Source: Armillaria gallica
Lineage: Eukaryota > Basidiomycota > Agaricomycetes > Agaricales > Physalacriaceae
DNA length: 64,000 nucleotides
Assembly: GCA_037576215.1 (NCBI GenBank)
Contig: JBANDB010000015.1
Span: forward strand, 1,302,001 to 1,366,000
Direction: 5' to 3'
Position numbers and translations under genes: made by a program. The notes below the pieces were generated by a model that was not told the origin of the DNA, ran no database searches, and was given only the letters and a program-made list of their open reading frames with translations. Shown here piece by piece: positions 44,130-55,800 of the stretch; position 1 is the first letter of the stretch; each line of letters opens with the position of its first letter.

Positions 44130-44550
44130 AGCCGAAGAGTGCGATGAACGAGGCGGACTTGCAGAGTGAGGTGATGCTGCATACATCGGGGTTAGCAATC
44201 ATCGATAAGAGGAAGGGAAGGGACGAACAAGAATAGAACCGTGACTATCATCCAGGAAAACGGCGAGGGCAGAAGAGAGCTCGGATGCAGCAGTGAAGTA
44301 TACGTCCAGAGTTGCGAACGCGCCCATCGACTGCATATCCATCCCATAAACACCTCCCTCTGCGTGCACACACCCTCCCGTCTCTTCCGCTCGTCGCTTC
44401 CCGTTTCTATGCTTGTCTGTTCTGCACGCACTCGAGTCAGTGATGAAAACACCGCGGGAAGCAAGCTACGTACCCTAGCGAGCCTGTCCCAAACCCCGTC
44501 CTCGTCCCTGCCTACCAAATTGAGCCTCCATCTCCATTACACATGGGAAT
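44130..44550 (-). pseudogene. Unrecognised gene, family X copy C (partial)
   Basis: It closely matches part of copy A (18,725-18,850) and part of copy D (49,180-49,370), including CATCGGGGTTAGCAA and CACTCGAGTCAGTGA blocks. It is only a middle segment, fused to the F-box/LRR-like fragment at its left edge. Confidence 0.45.
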
Positions 44551-45160
44551 AGGAGAGCGAGTCTGGAGATAGACAACCTGGTCCAAACAAGGCGCGCTGC
44601 TGCTGCCTATCGACTCTGCATGCACAGGAAGGTCAATGAATACGAAGAAGAATAGACATATTCAACGCACACTGAATAGTGACTACCATTCGCGTATCTC
44701 CCAGATCACAGAAGCCGTCACTCGAGCGAATCCTCGCGCTGTTATGCAGAAACGTGGGCCAGCATACATGCAGATTTTTGATTTGAACCCCCGTTGGACC
44801 CCAAAAAGGTACGAATTCGCTCGTCAAACTTGTCGAAACTGTGGCACTGAGACGGAATAGCAGAGATGAGCATTGTCGAAGGGTAGCAGAGCAAGGAATC
44901 AATCGAGTAGGTCGCGGTCATGGTTGATCCTGAACACGTGCCACTCTTGCACTGCGATGGCGACCATCACAATGGCACTAGCATGGCATAGCCTAGTCCA
45001 AACTGACGCTGCCACCGGCACGCACCTCTTAACTTCCTGCTGCGTTGTCTGACGCGGTATACAAGACGTTTTACTACGGTAAACCCTGGGCGACGCCGGA
45101 TTTCTGTTCAAGGGTACGTCGCTGATCTTCTTTGAATACGCGTGTTAATTTGCGTTGTGC
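44551..45160. other. Upstream region of kinase-like relic 4
   Basis: No intact gene. A short segment near 44,920-44,990 (on the - strand VAIAVQEWH) resembles 26,372-26,420 (VVVAVQECH), again linking the two kinase-like regions. Confidence 0.35.
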
Positions 45161-46223
45161 AGCGGCGATGAACTGCATATATCTGGAAAGATCCTCGGCG
45201 TTCAATCCAAGCAGAAGGCTCAAATACTTTTGGACCTCTCACAGCCACAGTCATCAAGCGCTTCGAGCCATTCACTTCTGCCGCTGTCCTACTAGTTCAA
45301 CGACTCTCCGATAACGAGTTGGCTACTCTGAAGCTCGCAGATCGTAGACTGGGATATCGCGGTGGTAAAGGCGGGCCAGTACTGTGACCGCCTTCCCTCG
45401 AAGATCATCTGCAACACGCCGTACGTGAAATCCAGGAAGGTGTGGCGCCTAACTGGTTCGAGCTTATACGCGATGACGAAAACCGACCTGACATCGAGCT
45501 TTGGGAGGGTTAGATGTGGGAGGTCTCCACTTGGCGGTACAAGCCGTCGAACCACAACACTGAACTCGACTTTTGCACCGACTGCAGGGCCGGCTAGGAC
45601 TGGTACATCCCCGTCTTTTCGGCGTCGTTCGTCTTCGTATCACCCCCGAGTCTACTACCCTTAATCCCATCACCGACATCGTTCAAGGGCGCGTTTTCGA
45701 GTATATCCCCGGTGTTAGCATGACGAAGCTCAAATCTGGCGTTGACGTCTCGATGCGAGAAACAGAGGGGATCTCCAACCAAGTCATGGAGGCGCTCCGT
45801 GCTATCGAGGCCGAGAACTACGTCTTGCACAATGTCATTCTCGTCGGGAATGTCGTTCTGCGGGATGGGAGCCGTTCTCCAGTCATCATCGACTTTGGAC
45901 AGGCCGACATCAGGGAGCCTGTACTCAGCGATGAAGAGTGGTCGAGTGTTATCGGGGCGTCTCCAGATACACGTCGCATGAGAAACCTTCTGGTGAGTCC
46001 TCAGGATGGGCCTTGGAAGCGGACGGTGGCGCCGTACGAGATGTCGGACCCGTACTATAAGGATCCTCCGATGGTGTTTAATGAATACGTTGAAAGTATG
46101 CCAGAGGACTTCCACAGGGTGACGTTTGAGAGAGGTTTGGATGCAGACTGGGAAGGGGCGAGAGAGAAGGTGTACCAGTGGAGGATACGACCGGGTGTTC
46201 GTTGCAGGCCTATCCATGACTAG
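45161..46223 (+). pseudogene. Kinase-like relic 4 (longest copy)
   Basis: Blocks in order, with frame changes before 45,573: ELHISGKILGV, NTFGPLTATVIKRFEPFTSA, LADRRLGY, WFELIRDDENRPDIELWEG, then one open frame 45,573-46,223 with RLRITPESTTL, PITDIVQGRVFEYIPGVSM, the loop LHNVILVGNVVL (45,825 on), VIIDFGQADI (DFG at 45,891-45,899) and TFERGLDADWEGAREKVYQW. Relic 2 has HND at the loop; here the codon is GTC (Val, 45,834-45,836), so the catalytic Asp is gone. The family looks like an atypical agaricomycete protein kinase. Frameshifts and the lost Asp make activity unlikely. Confidence 0.65.
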
Positions 46224-46565
46224 GACATGGCTCCGTCCTATGATCCATCCCGAGACGACGCGACCATCTTCGGAGGTCTGTCTGCATATCAATGGTCGAC
46301 GTCGCTTGCAACACATCTGATGTGCCGACTACCTTGCATACCGTCCAGTTTCTTGTCTCGGGGCTCGGGTCCAAAAACGGAGACGCAAAGCACTACCATA
46401 GTGGCTGTCACTGTCGTAAAACATCCCTTTCTATCCCTCTCCTCCCTGTTTTTGGCCCACGCGAGGCTCGTTTCAATCCATTGCGAATGCCAGCATATCA
46501 TGATATCTCTAAAGCGTCACCGCAGTCGAAGAGACTACTTTCTGAGACGCTGCCATCCAGACTGG

Positions 46566-46935
46566 TCTGAGATCAAACCATTACCATCCTACTAGTTCAG
46601 AGACACTCGGGCGACGAGAAAGCTGTCCTCACACTTGCGGAGCGGAGGTGTTGCGCAGCAACAAAGGCGTGGATATGGTGCGATGGACGTTTTCCATCGA
46701 CGTGAAGAGATTACGAATTCAGTAAAGGATAGCAAGACGAGGGGTCATTCCGAGCTGATCAACGATTCCGACAACGAACCCGCTGGGAGTGGATGTGTCG
46801 TACTCTTTCATTACTTGCAGAGGAGTTGGTTCGGCCTCGATTGCAGATTTTACAGAATGCTTTCACACCAATCCGATTGCAATACACATACGAAGTATCC
46901 TTCTGACGGTCCAACCTATGTATAAGATATCTTAT
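46566..46935 (+). pseudogene. Kinase-like relic 5
   Basis: Directly downstream of relic 4 in the same orientation: TILLVQRHSGDEKAVLTLAE (about 46,575-46,640), GHSELINDSDNEPAG and EWMWELSFI (about 46,744-46,810). These match the ILLV...LADRR, WFELIRDDEN and WEVSTW blocks of relic 4. The catalytic half is absent. Confidence 0.5.
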
Positions 46936-47249
46936 ATCGCATACGTTTTCTGTCTCAAAATGACATCGCCTGTCCTCCGCAATGGTCACCAATTACGCGC
47001 CGGTTAGCGATGTTTCTGATTCAGTGACGGTGTACGACGGGGGTGTGACTGGCTCGGTTGGCACTTCAACATGCAAGCCTTCTTCGAAACGTCTATGTCT
47101 CAAGACGAAGGCTAACGCGCGAACATGTCGCATACTGTATAGGGCAGCATTTACCTCCTTGATCAACTTGCCGGCATTCACGCTGTGGTAAGTCCAGTCA
47201 CGTCTCAAGAGAGAGCCTGCCACTGATTTTTTCTTCAATAATAGTATCA

Positions 47250-48355
47250 CGATGGCTCTGGTGACACCCCGCCGTTCTTCTTCGAGGACACGTGTTCGAG
47301 TGCTTGATGAAGCTGATTATCATCTAACTCACCCCAAGTTCACTCTTCCGTATTTCTCGCATCTCCCCCATTTTCGCAATATCAACAGGCTTTCTCTCAT
47401 CTGCTATAACAATAGTTCTACCCCCATGATGGAGAAGACACGCGCACGTATTTTCTAATAACCGTGGGTTGACCGATCTCGTCCTGTATTTATTGGATCA
47501 GAGCAGCCAAACCATGACAGGCGCAGACGTCTGTGGGATAGAGCGCATTTTCCCAAAACGATCGACCACCGATCTATCCCTCCGTTACCTCACATTGAAG
47601 GAAGGCAACATCATCGCGGCCCCTCATATTTTCCACCACCTCGGCGACCTCCAGTCGCTCCAGATCTTCAACTTCGAACTCTATGACATCTCGTCTGGAT
47701 TCTCGATTGAGCTCACTCGGCCGAAAATATACATCCTTTACATCATCACCCTCGAGAGCTATAGCATAGCTTCTGCGATCATCGGTTACCTCGTCTCCAA
47801 CTAGGGAATCTCCGAGTTGTCGTTTGGACCTGAAAAGGAGACAGACGGGAGACGTCTCGAAGCGAGCATTGAGCGAAGTAGTCCCACATCATTCTCACAC
47901 TCTGGAAGTCCTCCACCTGCCGTCGTCTTGCGGTAGCCACTGGGGTATTGGTCATTTCCCTGGCTATGTAGCGGGAGTGTCCCAATGCTCGAAACTACGC
48001 GTTCTAGGTATCATGGTCAAAGGAAATAAGGACTTTATGGTATGTCATTCTCGTGTCTGTCACTACATGCAATTCTCATCCTGTTAACAGCAACCGCTTT
48101 TGCATTTGCTGAAGTTCCTTCCTTGTCTCCAACGCCTTCGGCTCGTGGCTATTGATAACGTTTTTGACCCGGCTATTGAGTGTATTGAATCCACACGCGA
48201 CGGCCATCGACGAGGCATTATTGATGAGTCTGCACATTATTGTGTTGGTTTCACGTCGGGGGAACGTCAGGTTTGCGGCTGGGGTGTCGGAACGGGATGT
48301 CGATGATGTTGAGCGGGACGTGCTGCTAAATAGTCCTTGGGAATATGGCCTGTGA
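47250..48355 (+). pseudogene. F-box/LRR-like gene relic
   Basis: A leucine-rich, repeat-like sequence in several frames: TDLSLRYLTLKEGN, FHHLGDLQSLQIFNFELYD (about 47,630-47,690), HSHTLEVLHLPSSCGSHWG and CSKLRVLGIMVKGNKDFM (about 47,980-48,040), then after an apparent intron LLKFLPCLQRLRLVAIDN (about 48,105-48,155). Spacing and wording match the LRR part of basidiomycete F-box proteins. Multiple stops and frameshifts are present, and no F-box was found upstream. Confidence 0.5.
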
Positions 48356-48799
48356 TGTGTTATAAATTATAAGTAAAAGAAAATATGCACTATTAACGCA
48401 CGTATTATTAAGACCCCGTCTCATTCTGCTAGTTAGCTTTGCTGTGAAACATTATGATACTCAGACGCGGTCGCCAGTGCTGACCTGTTCACCATCTACC
48501 ACCGCTGTAATTTTGTCTAAGCAAAACACATGATTAGTTGGCTGAGGGGGAATAAACTTCAATAAAGATGTGCTAGTTTGCTGAAGTCAAGTATCGCACA
48601 TTACGGTGCAGTCAACGTCGGCCCTCAGGATCTTCAGTGGGAAGCACTATTCACTTGTTCTTCTCCCCACATACACAGCCGTACATAAATAGGTAGATGA
48701 ACAACGATGACCCTCGCCTGTTTGCGAGAGTTACCTACTGAAATCCGGGTAAGCGACCCGAGGAGAATATCTCAACAGTCGAACATTTACCTTTTAGTA
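48356..48799. other. Intergenic, nothing recognised
   Basis: AT-rich at its left end; no conserved motif. Confidence 0.35.
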
Positions 48800-50401
48800 C
48801 ATAGCAATGGTCGTACACCATTACGGAGGCGGGAAGTATAGACGTGACAGGAAGACACCCGAAGAGTGCGATGAACAAGGCGGACTTGCGAGCGAGGTGA
48901 TACTACGTACACTGGGGTTAGCAAGCAGGGTGAGATGAAGGGAAGAGACGAACAAGAGTGGAGCGGTGAAGAGAGCTCGGATGCATCAGCGCTGTATGCG
49001 TCTAGAGTGATGTGCATCTCATAGCCTTCATGTATGCTGCCTCTCATATCTGGACCTGAGGTCCGAAAACTATCGCCGTCGACTGGCTCGCCGAATCCGA
49101 GTCGCGTCTCACTAGCGAATGCTCGCTCCCATCATAACACAGAAAAGAAGACATCCGTGCCGCCCTGCATCTCTAGCCAGCCTGATAATAGCCACATCCG
49201 CCCCATAGACACCTCCCTCGGCGTGCACACACCCTCCCATCTCTTCCGCTCGTTATTTCGCGTCACTATGCTTGTGTGTTCTGCATGCACTCAAGTTAGT
49301 GACAAACGCGCTGCGGAAAGCAAGCCTACGTGCCCTAGCGAGCTCGTCCCGAGTACCGCCCGGGTCCCTGCTCCCCATCACCCTTGTCGATGGCGCAACA
49401 CCCGTGAACCGTCCTTCTGAAAAGACGGCCTAAGTCGAGGTAAAGCTACGAAGAAGTTGAGGATGTTGATGCGCTGTCAACGTGGAGTGAGCAAGACCGA
49501 ATGGTTCAAAAAGCAATACACGCACCTCCGCCCATACATCTAACGCTCCCTCGAGAATATCGTCCGCCATCCCTCCCTTAGAATCCTGACAGCGGTGGTC
49601 AGAGCAATCGTTAGCCCTCATTCAGGTCAGCCTGGGGAATGGTTTACCAAGCCTAACGACCCTGCTCCCAGTAATCTCTTCAATTCGTGCCCGTCTGTCA
49701 CCATCGGACGGAACTCATCATTATCGCCAGCATATGGGGCTCTTCTGATGAACACTATATGAGTAAAATGTGTAGTAGATAGGGAAAAGTCGCGTACCGT
49801 TGCGTACGCTACGTGAACAAGTGAGCTATCGAGAGAATCGTCGGCACCGTGTTGCAGGGCAAGCTTAGGGAAAGAAAGGAATGGTAAGCAAATTAAAGCC
49901 AATGTCAGTGTACGTAGACTTACCCTGTAAGCAAATCACACTGCTGAAAATCTCGTTAGTAAAGGCTGCCAACGATGAGATGTAAAAAGCTTACCTGTCC
50001 GCTTATCTATTTCATGCGTTGTCGAGACAGACGGCGGTCGAAACACAGCTGCAGAAAGACAGTGATGAAGAGATCACGAAAATCGAATCAAAACCGAGCT
50101 CACCGTTGACCTCGACGACGAGACGCCAATCGACGTGGCAATCAAGAAGTAAAAACTCGATTACCAAAACTGAGTCGCCCAAACGAGCTACTTTCCGGTC
50201 ACGAGACCACAACACATCCAAAACGCCCAAGTCAAAATCTCGCACATTATGCCAGACGACGAGAGTGCTGCCCTCCACATCGCAATGAGAAGAGTGGTAC
50301 AGTAAACAAGATGAGATATTGAGGTGTGAGAGAGAGGGGGGGAAATGGGACAGCGGGAGGATTGCGGGAGATGGGAAGGAATACTTACTGACATTCTGCA
50401 C
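48800..50401 (-). pseudogene. Unrecognised multi-exon gene, family X copy D
   Basis: The most readable copy. In transcript order on the - strand: STLVVWHNVRDFDLGVLDVL and WSRDRKVARLGDSVLVIEF (about 50,280-50,150), LVHVAYATVRDF and DNDEFRPMVTDGHELKRLLG (about 49,830-49,680), ADDILEGALDVWAEVRVLLF (about 49,570). The gaps have intron-like ends (GTAAGC...CAG). Further 3' segments match copies A and B as DNA. I do not recognise the family. Frame breaks in the 3' part suggest it is also a pseudogene, though an intact spliced form cannot be excluded. Confidence 0.5.
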
Positions 50402-50939
50402 CTACGTCAGGCTACGTGAGTCAATAGCACATGATAATGTAACAACTGTTTTGTTTCTGTTGGATGAAAAAATGACCTGCATTTTCATGGTGATTACCTC
50501 TACTGTTCTCAACTTTGTATCCATGCAGCTCTTACACTACTTTATGAACCAAAAGTGATTAAGTAAAATTCCGAGGCGAATAATTTCATTATTATTCTAC
50601 TGGTTGTAATCATACCATAAGTAAACAACCTATCAGACTTACTTCTGTACCACGGCAGGTACTAGCTCGATTCACTTGATACAGAAGGAGAACTGGATAC
50701 AGAAGAACTGGAATGTCGGAGATTTGGTAGTAGCCTTATAAGGTAGCTCGGTTTATAAGCCCCGTGATAAGATTAGAAATGACATGATAACGCGTGATAA
50801 GCGAGATATAATCATTACCTGAGATGATATCGTAGCGGTGCAGGCACCGGGTCCCCGATTCTTCCCGAATCTTCGCTCTTTTCCGGTACAATACAGTACC
50901 AGTACAATAATGTCTTAGAATTATCCTCTCTTTACCACA
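50402..50939. repeat. Intergenic DNA with dispersed repeat copy 2 (about 50,490-50,690)
   Basis: The 50,490-50,690 part matches 29,040-29,255 (AACTTTGTATCCATG, AGTAAAATTCC, TATCAGACTTACTTC, GGTACTAGCTCGATTC). The rest, up to the start codon at 50,940, may be the promoter region of the next gene; no box is certain. Confidence 0.5.
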
Positions 50940-51690
50940 ATGACCGAAACACCTCGAGCTTCAACATATAAGGCCGAACCTGTCTTGATTGCATCGGAAG
51001 AGCGTCTTGTACTTTAGCCTATCCAATATCCCAAGGTACCCTTTGTTGATGCAGTCTTTCCTATGTCTTTCAACGTCATGAAAATAGGCTTATAACTTTT
51101 ACAAGAAAGCCCAAGCATCTATTTGGTCTGTGGAGGAAATGAACTTAGCGCAGGATTGTTTCCAGTGGGAAAGCTCCTTGTCAGAACAAGAACGGGCAAC
51201 GTTCCATCATGTTCTTGCCTTCTTCACTTCTGCCGATTCTATTGTTGAGGAGAATTTGGTGGAACGATTCGCTTGTGAGGTCCAGGTCCCTGGATTTAGG
51301 CTCTTCTATATCTTCCAGGCATTGATTGACACTTTCATTCAGGATCCCAAAGAACAGAGCACACTTTTCCACGCTTTCAAGGAAATTCCAGGTGTCAGGA
51401 GAAAAGCTGATTGGGCGTTAAAACGGGTCAAGAGCGAGTGCTCGTTTGCTACTCGAATTGTTGCTTTTACTGCAGTAAAGGGCATCTTCTTTTCTGGCTC
51501 TTTCGCTACTATCTTCTGGTTGAAAAAAAGGGGGTTGATGCCAGGTTTTACATTCTCTAATGAACTTATCGCTCGTGATGAAGCTCTGCACATGCAGTTT
51601 GCTTGTTATGCGTATTCAAACTTAAGGAGTCAGCTCGAAGATGACGTCCTTTGAGCTATCATCATCGAGGCTTCAGAGGTGGAACAACTT
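50940..51690 (+). pseudogene. Ribonucleotide reductase small subunit (R2), broken
   Basis: R2 proteins carry the di-iron centre and tyrosyl radical used to make deoxyribonucleotides. Exon 1 (50,940-51,035) reads MTETPRAST...EERLVL, then TAG (51,015), then PIQYPK. A 52-nt intron (51,036-51,087) follows. Exon 2 reads YNFYKKAQASIWSVEEMNL, LAFFTSADSIVEENLVERF, FSGSFATIFWLKKRGLMPG and NELIARDEALHMQFAC. Around 51,319 the family's segment with a Glu and His iron ligand and the radical Tyr is missing: FYIFQ joins directly to ALIDTFIQDP. After TGA (51,652) the frame still reads AIIIEASEVEQLFW, then similarity ends well short of the usual C-terminus. An inactive relic of an intron-containing gene, not a retrocopy. 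Confidence 0.88.
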
Positions 51691-52897
51691 TTTTGGTAAG
51701 GTAAGCGCATTTGCATACACGAAGTAGCAAGGATCTATCGAAAAATATTGCCAAGCCAACATTTCACCGCCTCGGAGCTCTCAAAGATCTCTCGATGGTA
51801 TTCAGGTGAATATAACACATCATAATATTCTGGATAATCTTTTAACAAATGTTCTTCTCCATCGGGAAGAACCTCATCCTCATCGAGGACTCGAACCCAC
51901 CGACAAGGAGATTTTAGAAGACCAAAAGCCATGAAGTGCCAAGCAATAGATGCAACAAACAACCAAAGCTTCCAAAGAAGCAGATAAGTTATGCAGGGCA
52001 TAGCCACCAAGCGACGTCCCTTACAAAAATAAGGGAAAGCATGTTAGCGCAGAGATGGTGTCACAGACTGACGAACAAAGATCCAGAGTCAAATTTCGGA
52101 GAAACATACTTTGTGACGCTCAGACAAGGTCAATCTGCTCGAGCGAACATAAGAATTAAGGATTGCATAAAAGCCATCCAACCGTACCAACAGTCGCAAT
52201 TCCAAGCTTCGGACTCGATTCGTAGGCACGACAACAAGAGGTACGTTTTGTTTTTATTCCGCTTGCCTCTTGCAGGTTTTCAGCAGTTTTTTTTTCTTTC
52301 TTGTTTCGAGACCTCGCATCGAGACATCCCGGAACAAAACGATTCCCACATGATTAATACGGGTGATACATCCGAGACGCCGTTTGTCTCATGACAGAAA
52401 ACTAGCCATAAAGAGTACTGCTCGTGACTTTTTTTAGCCCCTAATTTGACGGGTTGGCAGGAGGATGGTCATTATCTCTCCTGGTAAGCCCTCTGTCATT
52501 TCCTCTTATTCATCGGAAAGAATCGGGGAAGGCAGAGATAAGATTTGCAATAAGATTTAGATCCCATTTTATTTCCCTTGCAAGGCACTTTCAAGTCATT
52601 ATAAGGGGCTTAATACAACTGAAGAGAAGACACTGTAGATAGTGATATATATATATGCGAGGTACAGAGACATCCTTGACTTGGTGGATCAAAAAGACCA
52701 GCACTGAGAACTAAAGAAGGCCTTGAAATGCATCCACCAGGAGTCTACCTACATGAGGCCGCACGCGCTATTCTCTTGTTATCTAACTGATATAGAGGCT
52801 AGAAAAGACAAGTCTGAGCCCTTATACAATGACTTTTGAAGAGGACTTACAAACATGAATCTGAGAAATGCATCTGGATGTCCAATGACAAGGAAAA
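51691..52897. other. Intergenic, nothing recognised
   Basis: A 91-codon frame on the - strand (51,735-52,010; HLLKDYPEYYDVLYSPEYH) looks somewhat protein-like but matches no family I know. Near 52,630 there is a short CACTGTAGATAGTG palindrome and a TA microsatellite. Confidence 0.35.
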
Positions 52898-55800
52898 CTA
52901 ATTCCGTTGACTGGCTGGTTTGCCTACATAAGAGAGGGACTGCATTCTCAGGAACATATCTGAATCAACCATGTCAACCACAAGATATTCCTTTGGTGCT
53001 GCTGTATCTTCAATTAGCAGAGCACCTCGCAAGACTGAATAGATAGAGATCAGGCAAGGGGGGCCGTTTGGTTTGGTTTTGACACGATACAGTCCCAGAT
53101 CTCGATCTTTTTGCTCACTGTGTCCTCCTGCAGGTTGATCGAATGGCCGAACAAGCATGAGGGGAAACATCTTCCCATGCACATTGCACTTGAATATCAT
53201 CACTAGCTGCGCAAACAGAGGTCCGGCTTCTGTCTGGGCAAGGACAAAATCATATCGGGGGCAATGGTTGAAACTAGGAGAACACCGCAGAATATCAGTA
53301 GTGGGCCTCCAGTCGGCGAGACTGGTGTAATAGGACTTGAGCATTCCATATCAGACTACCTGAAGTAATACTTTCTGTGAGATGCAGAGATAACGAAGAG
53401 AAAAGAAAGACTCGAACCAAATCTTCAGATGAAAACCCTTCAAATGCTGCAGTAGCACCATTAATGAGTGGAAGCTCCTCTGGGCACTTCTTGAAATGCT
53501 TTGCCATGTGATTTGACAGGCACTCTTGAAAGCCATGGTAATCACGATTCTCTGCAGCTTTATCCTCCACCTCAGCGATTGAGAGTTTTCCCCCACCTTT
53601 TCCACGATGACCATGTACTGAAGCAGCTAGAGCATAATCTAATTGCACCGTCGCTGCCTCCTCTTTATCGGCAAGTGAGGCATCGTGCTCCTCTGCTTCT
53701 GCTTCTGCCGCACGAGCTTGACTGGCTTCAAGTTGCCGATCCTGCAGATTGATCTGCTGTCGAATGAATGATGTCGCACTATACCATTGGTCAACTCTGA
53801 GAATCTAAACCAGACATGACTTCGGTTAGTTTTACAAGTTATAAAATAAAACAGTCATTTACCTGTTTTGCAATATCCTTGAAGTTTGTGCATCACTGAT
53901 ATGACTCTTTAAACGATCTGTGCATGCTTTCATTTGGCTTGGTATTATAGTTAAGGGTTACTCCTTTGGCTTCAATGTCGTTGAAAAGATGTTTCAGCAA
54001 GTGGATTTTTGGAAAATCCCAGTTCTTGGGTGGTTTTTTTGGCGGGGCTTTGTCAGCTTCCAAAGCAGCTTGTTTGGCCACTTCATACTCCTCTCGTACA
54101 GCCTCATCATATTTCTGAAGTACAATGAGTCAACAGATTGGAGATTAAAGCACCAGAAGACATACTTTGATTAGAGCGATAAATATTGACTGCTTGGTTC
54201 GTCCTGCTTGAAGAGTGCTAGACATATGGAGAGAAAGCCCAGCATACATATCAAGTTCCATATACACTCGTAAGGCTTGGAGAAGAATATATCCAATGGG
54301 ATCGCTTTTTGGAGTAAGAATATTGTGCGCAATAAAGATCAGTTGCTTTAAGGGTTGATAAGATCAGCCAACAGATAAAATGTTAGAAAATAAGGATACC
54401 TTTGTAAGAGCCTCATACTTTCGTCCATCGGTGAATGTTACATTTATAAATCCTTGTTTAAAATGATACAAATCCTTCCAAGAAGGAAAATTTGCTAGTC
54501 TTGTTATAGGGATTAGTCGAGTAAAACTCGCAAGATATTTGTTTGATGTACAGATCATCGGCTTGTTGACCAAATCCTAATTTCTCAATTCTCAGAATAA
54601 CTTCCTTGCGTAAATGGTCACCAAAAAGACCATTATGAAATGCATGCAAACGGTCAAAAGAGAGAGCCTGATGAACGTCACAGTGCTCAATGCTCCGAAA
54701 GACATTCTGAATGGATTATGAGTAACTTTTACACGTATTTAAAGTGATAAAGGTTTACCTTTACAAAGCATAGACCATATGGCTTGAGAAATTCATTTCG
54801 ACTGGAGATGGAGGACAGTTTTTTTGCCTCATTATAGAGCTCCTGACTCCATGCTGAAGTTTGAAGTCTGTACTCCTCGTTCATTTCATGCTGTTTGTCC
54901 TTGTATACAGCACATATATTGCAGGGATAATCACTGCTGCTCCCTCATATAAGAGACATTATGCATCTGAGAGAGAGGATTTAACTTTTATAGGCATACG
55001 CAGGAAAGGAAATGCACTGCTCTTCATAATCTGCTGATAAGATCATGATTGTAGGAAAGACGTGCCAAGGTGTGGCATCTGAGTCAGGAGGTTGCACCCA
55101 AGCCCCTGTTTTTGACTTATCCTTGATGGACGAAAGAATGATCTCAAAGGCTTCATGCCAGATGGCCCTCTTGAAATCAGCATAGTAAGATTTGTTGTGA
55201 TGCTTAGGCTCATCAGCTACCTGGAGGAATTGATTTTTAGCGAGAAGGTCAATTCGAAAGCGCAAACGTACAATTGGCAACCAACCGATTACCCTCCCAC
55301 CTCCAACACCTTGTCCGTTGTGAATATGAGCTGGAAGGTTTCCTAGTCTAATGATAACTGGATAGCCTTGAACTGTCCCAAATGAAGAAAGATGGGTTTT
55401 ATCTGCATAAATGATATAACAGATCGGTTTCCCATCAACGGGAAGGGCTGACTATTTATTTGGTCAATATACGGTAATATAGATGTTAATGAGTAGAGGT
55501 ACTGACCTGTACTTCCCAAAAGATATTACCTGTCCACGGTTCGGTATAGAATCACTCAGATGTGTCACCCTTGCATCTAAATAGCTTCTGAGCGTCCCAT
55601 ATGAGATGAGGTGCAAGAAGAGGGTCTTGGGGAATATCCAGGGTCCAGGACCAAAGATCTCGGTGAAAGACATCAAAGTGATAATCTTCTTCTCTCAACG
55701 TAATAGTAAAAGTTGATTTCTGGAACTAGAAAGATATCATTTTAGATTTAGATGAATTTTTAGAATAACAATACAAACTGGTGTATGATGATGGGCTGAT

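Noticed and set aside
51880..51930. Second tRNA-like box (GGTGGGTTCGAGTCC) on the - strand
   Set aside because: No matching D arm, anticodon stem or acceptor stem could be built.
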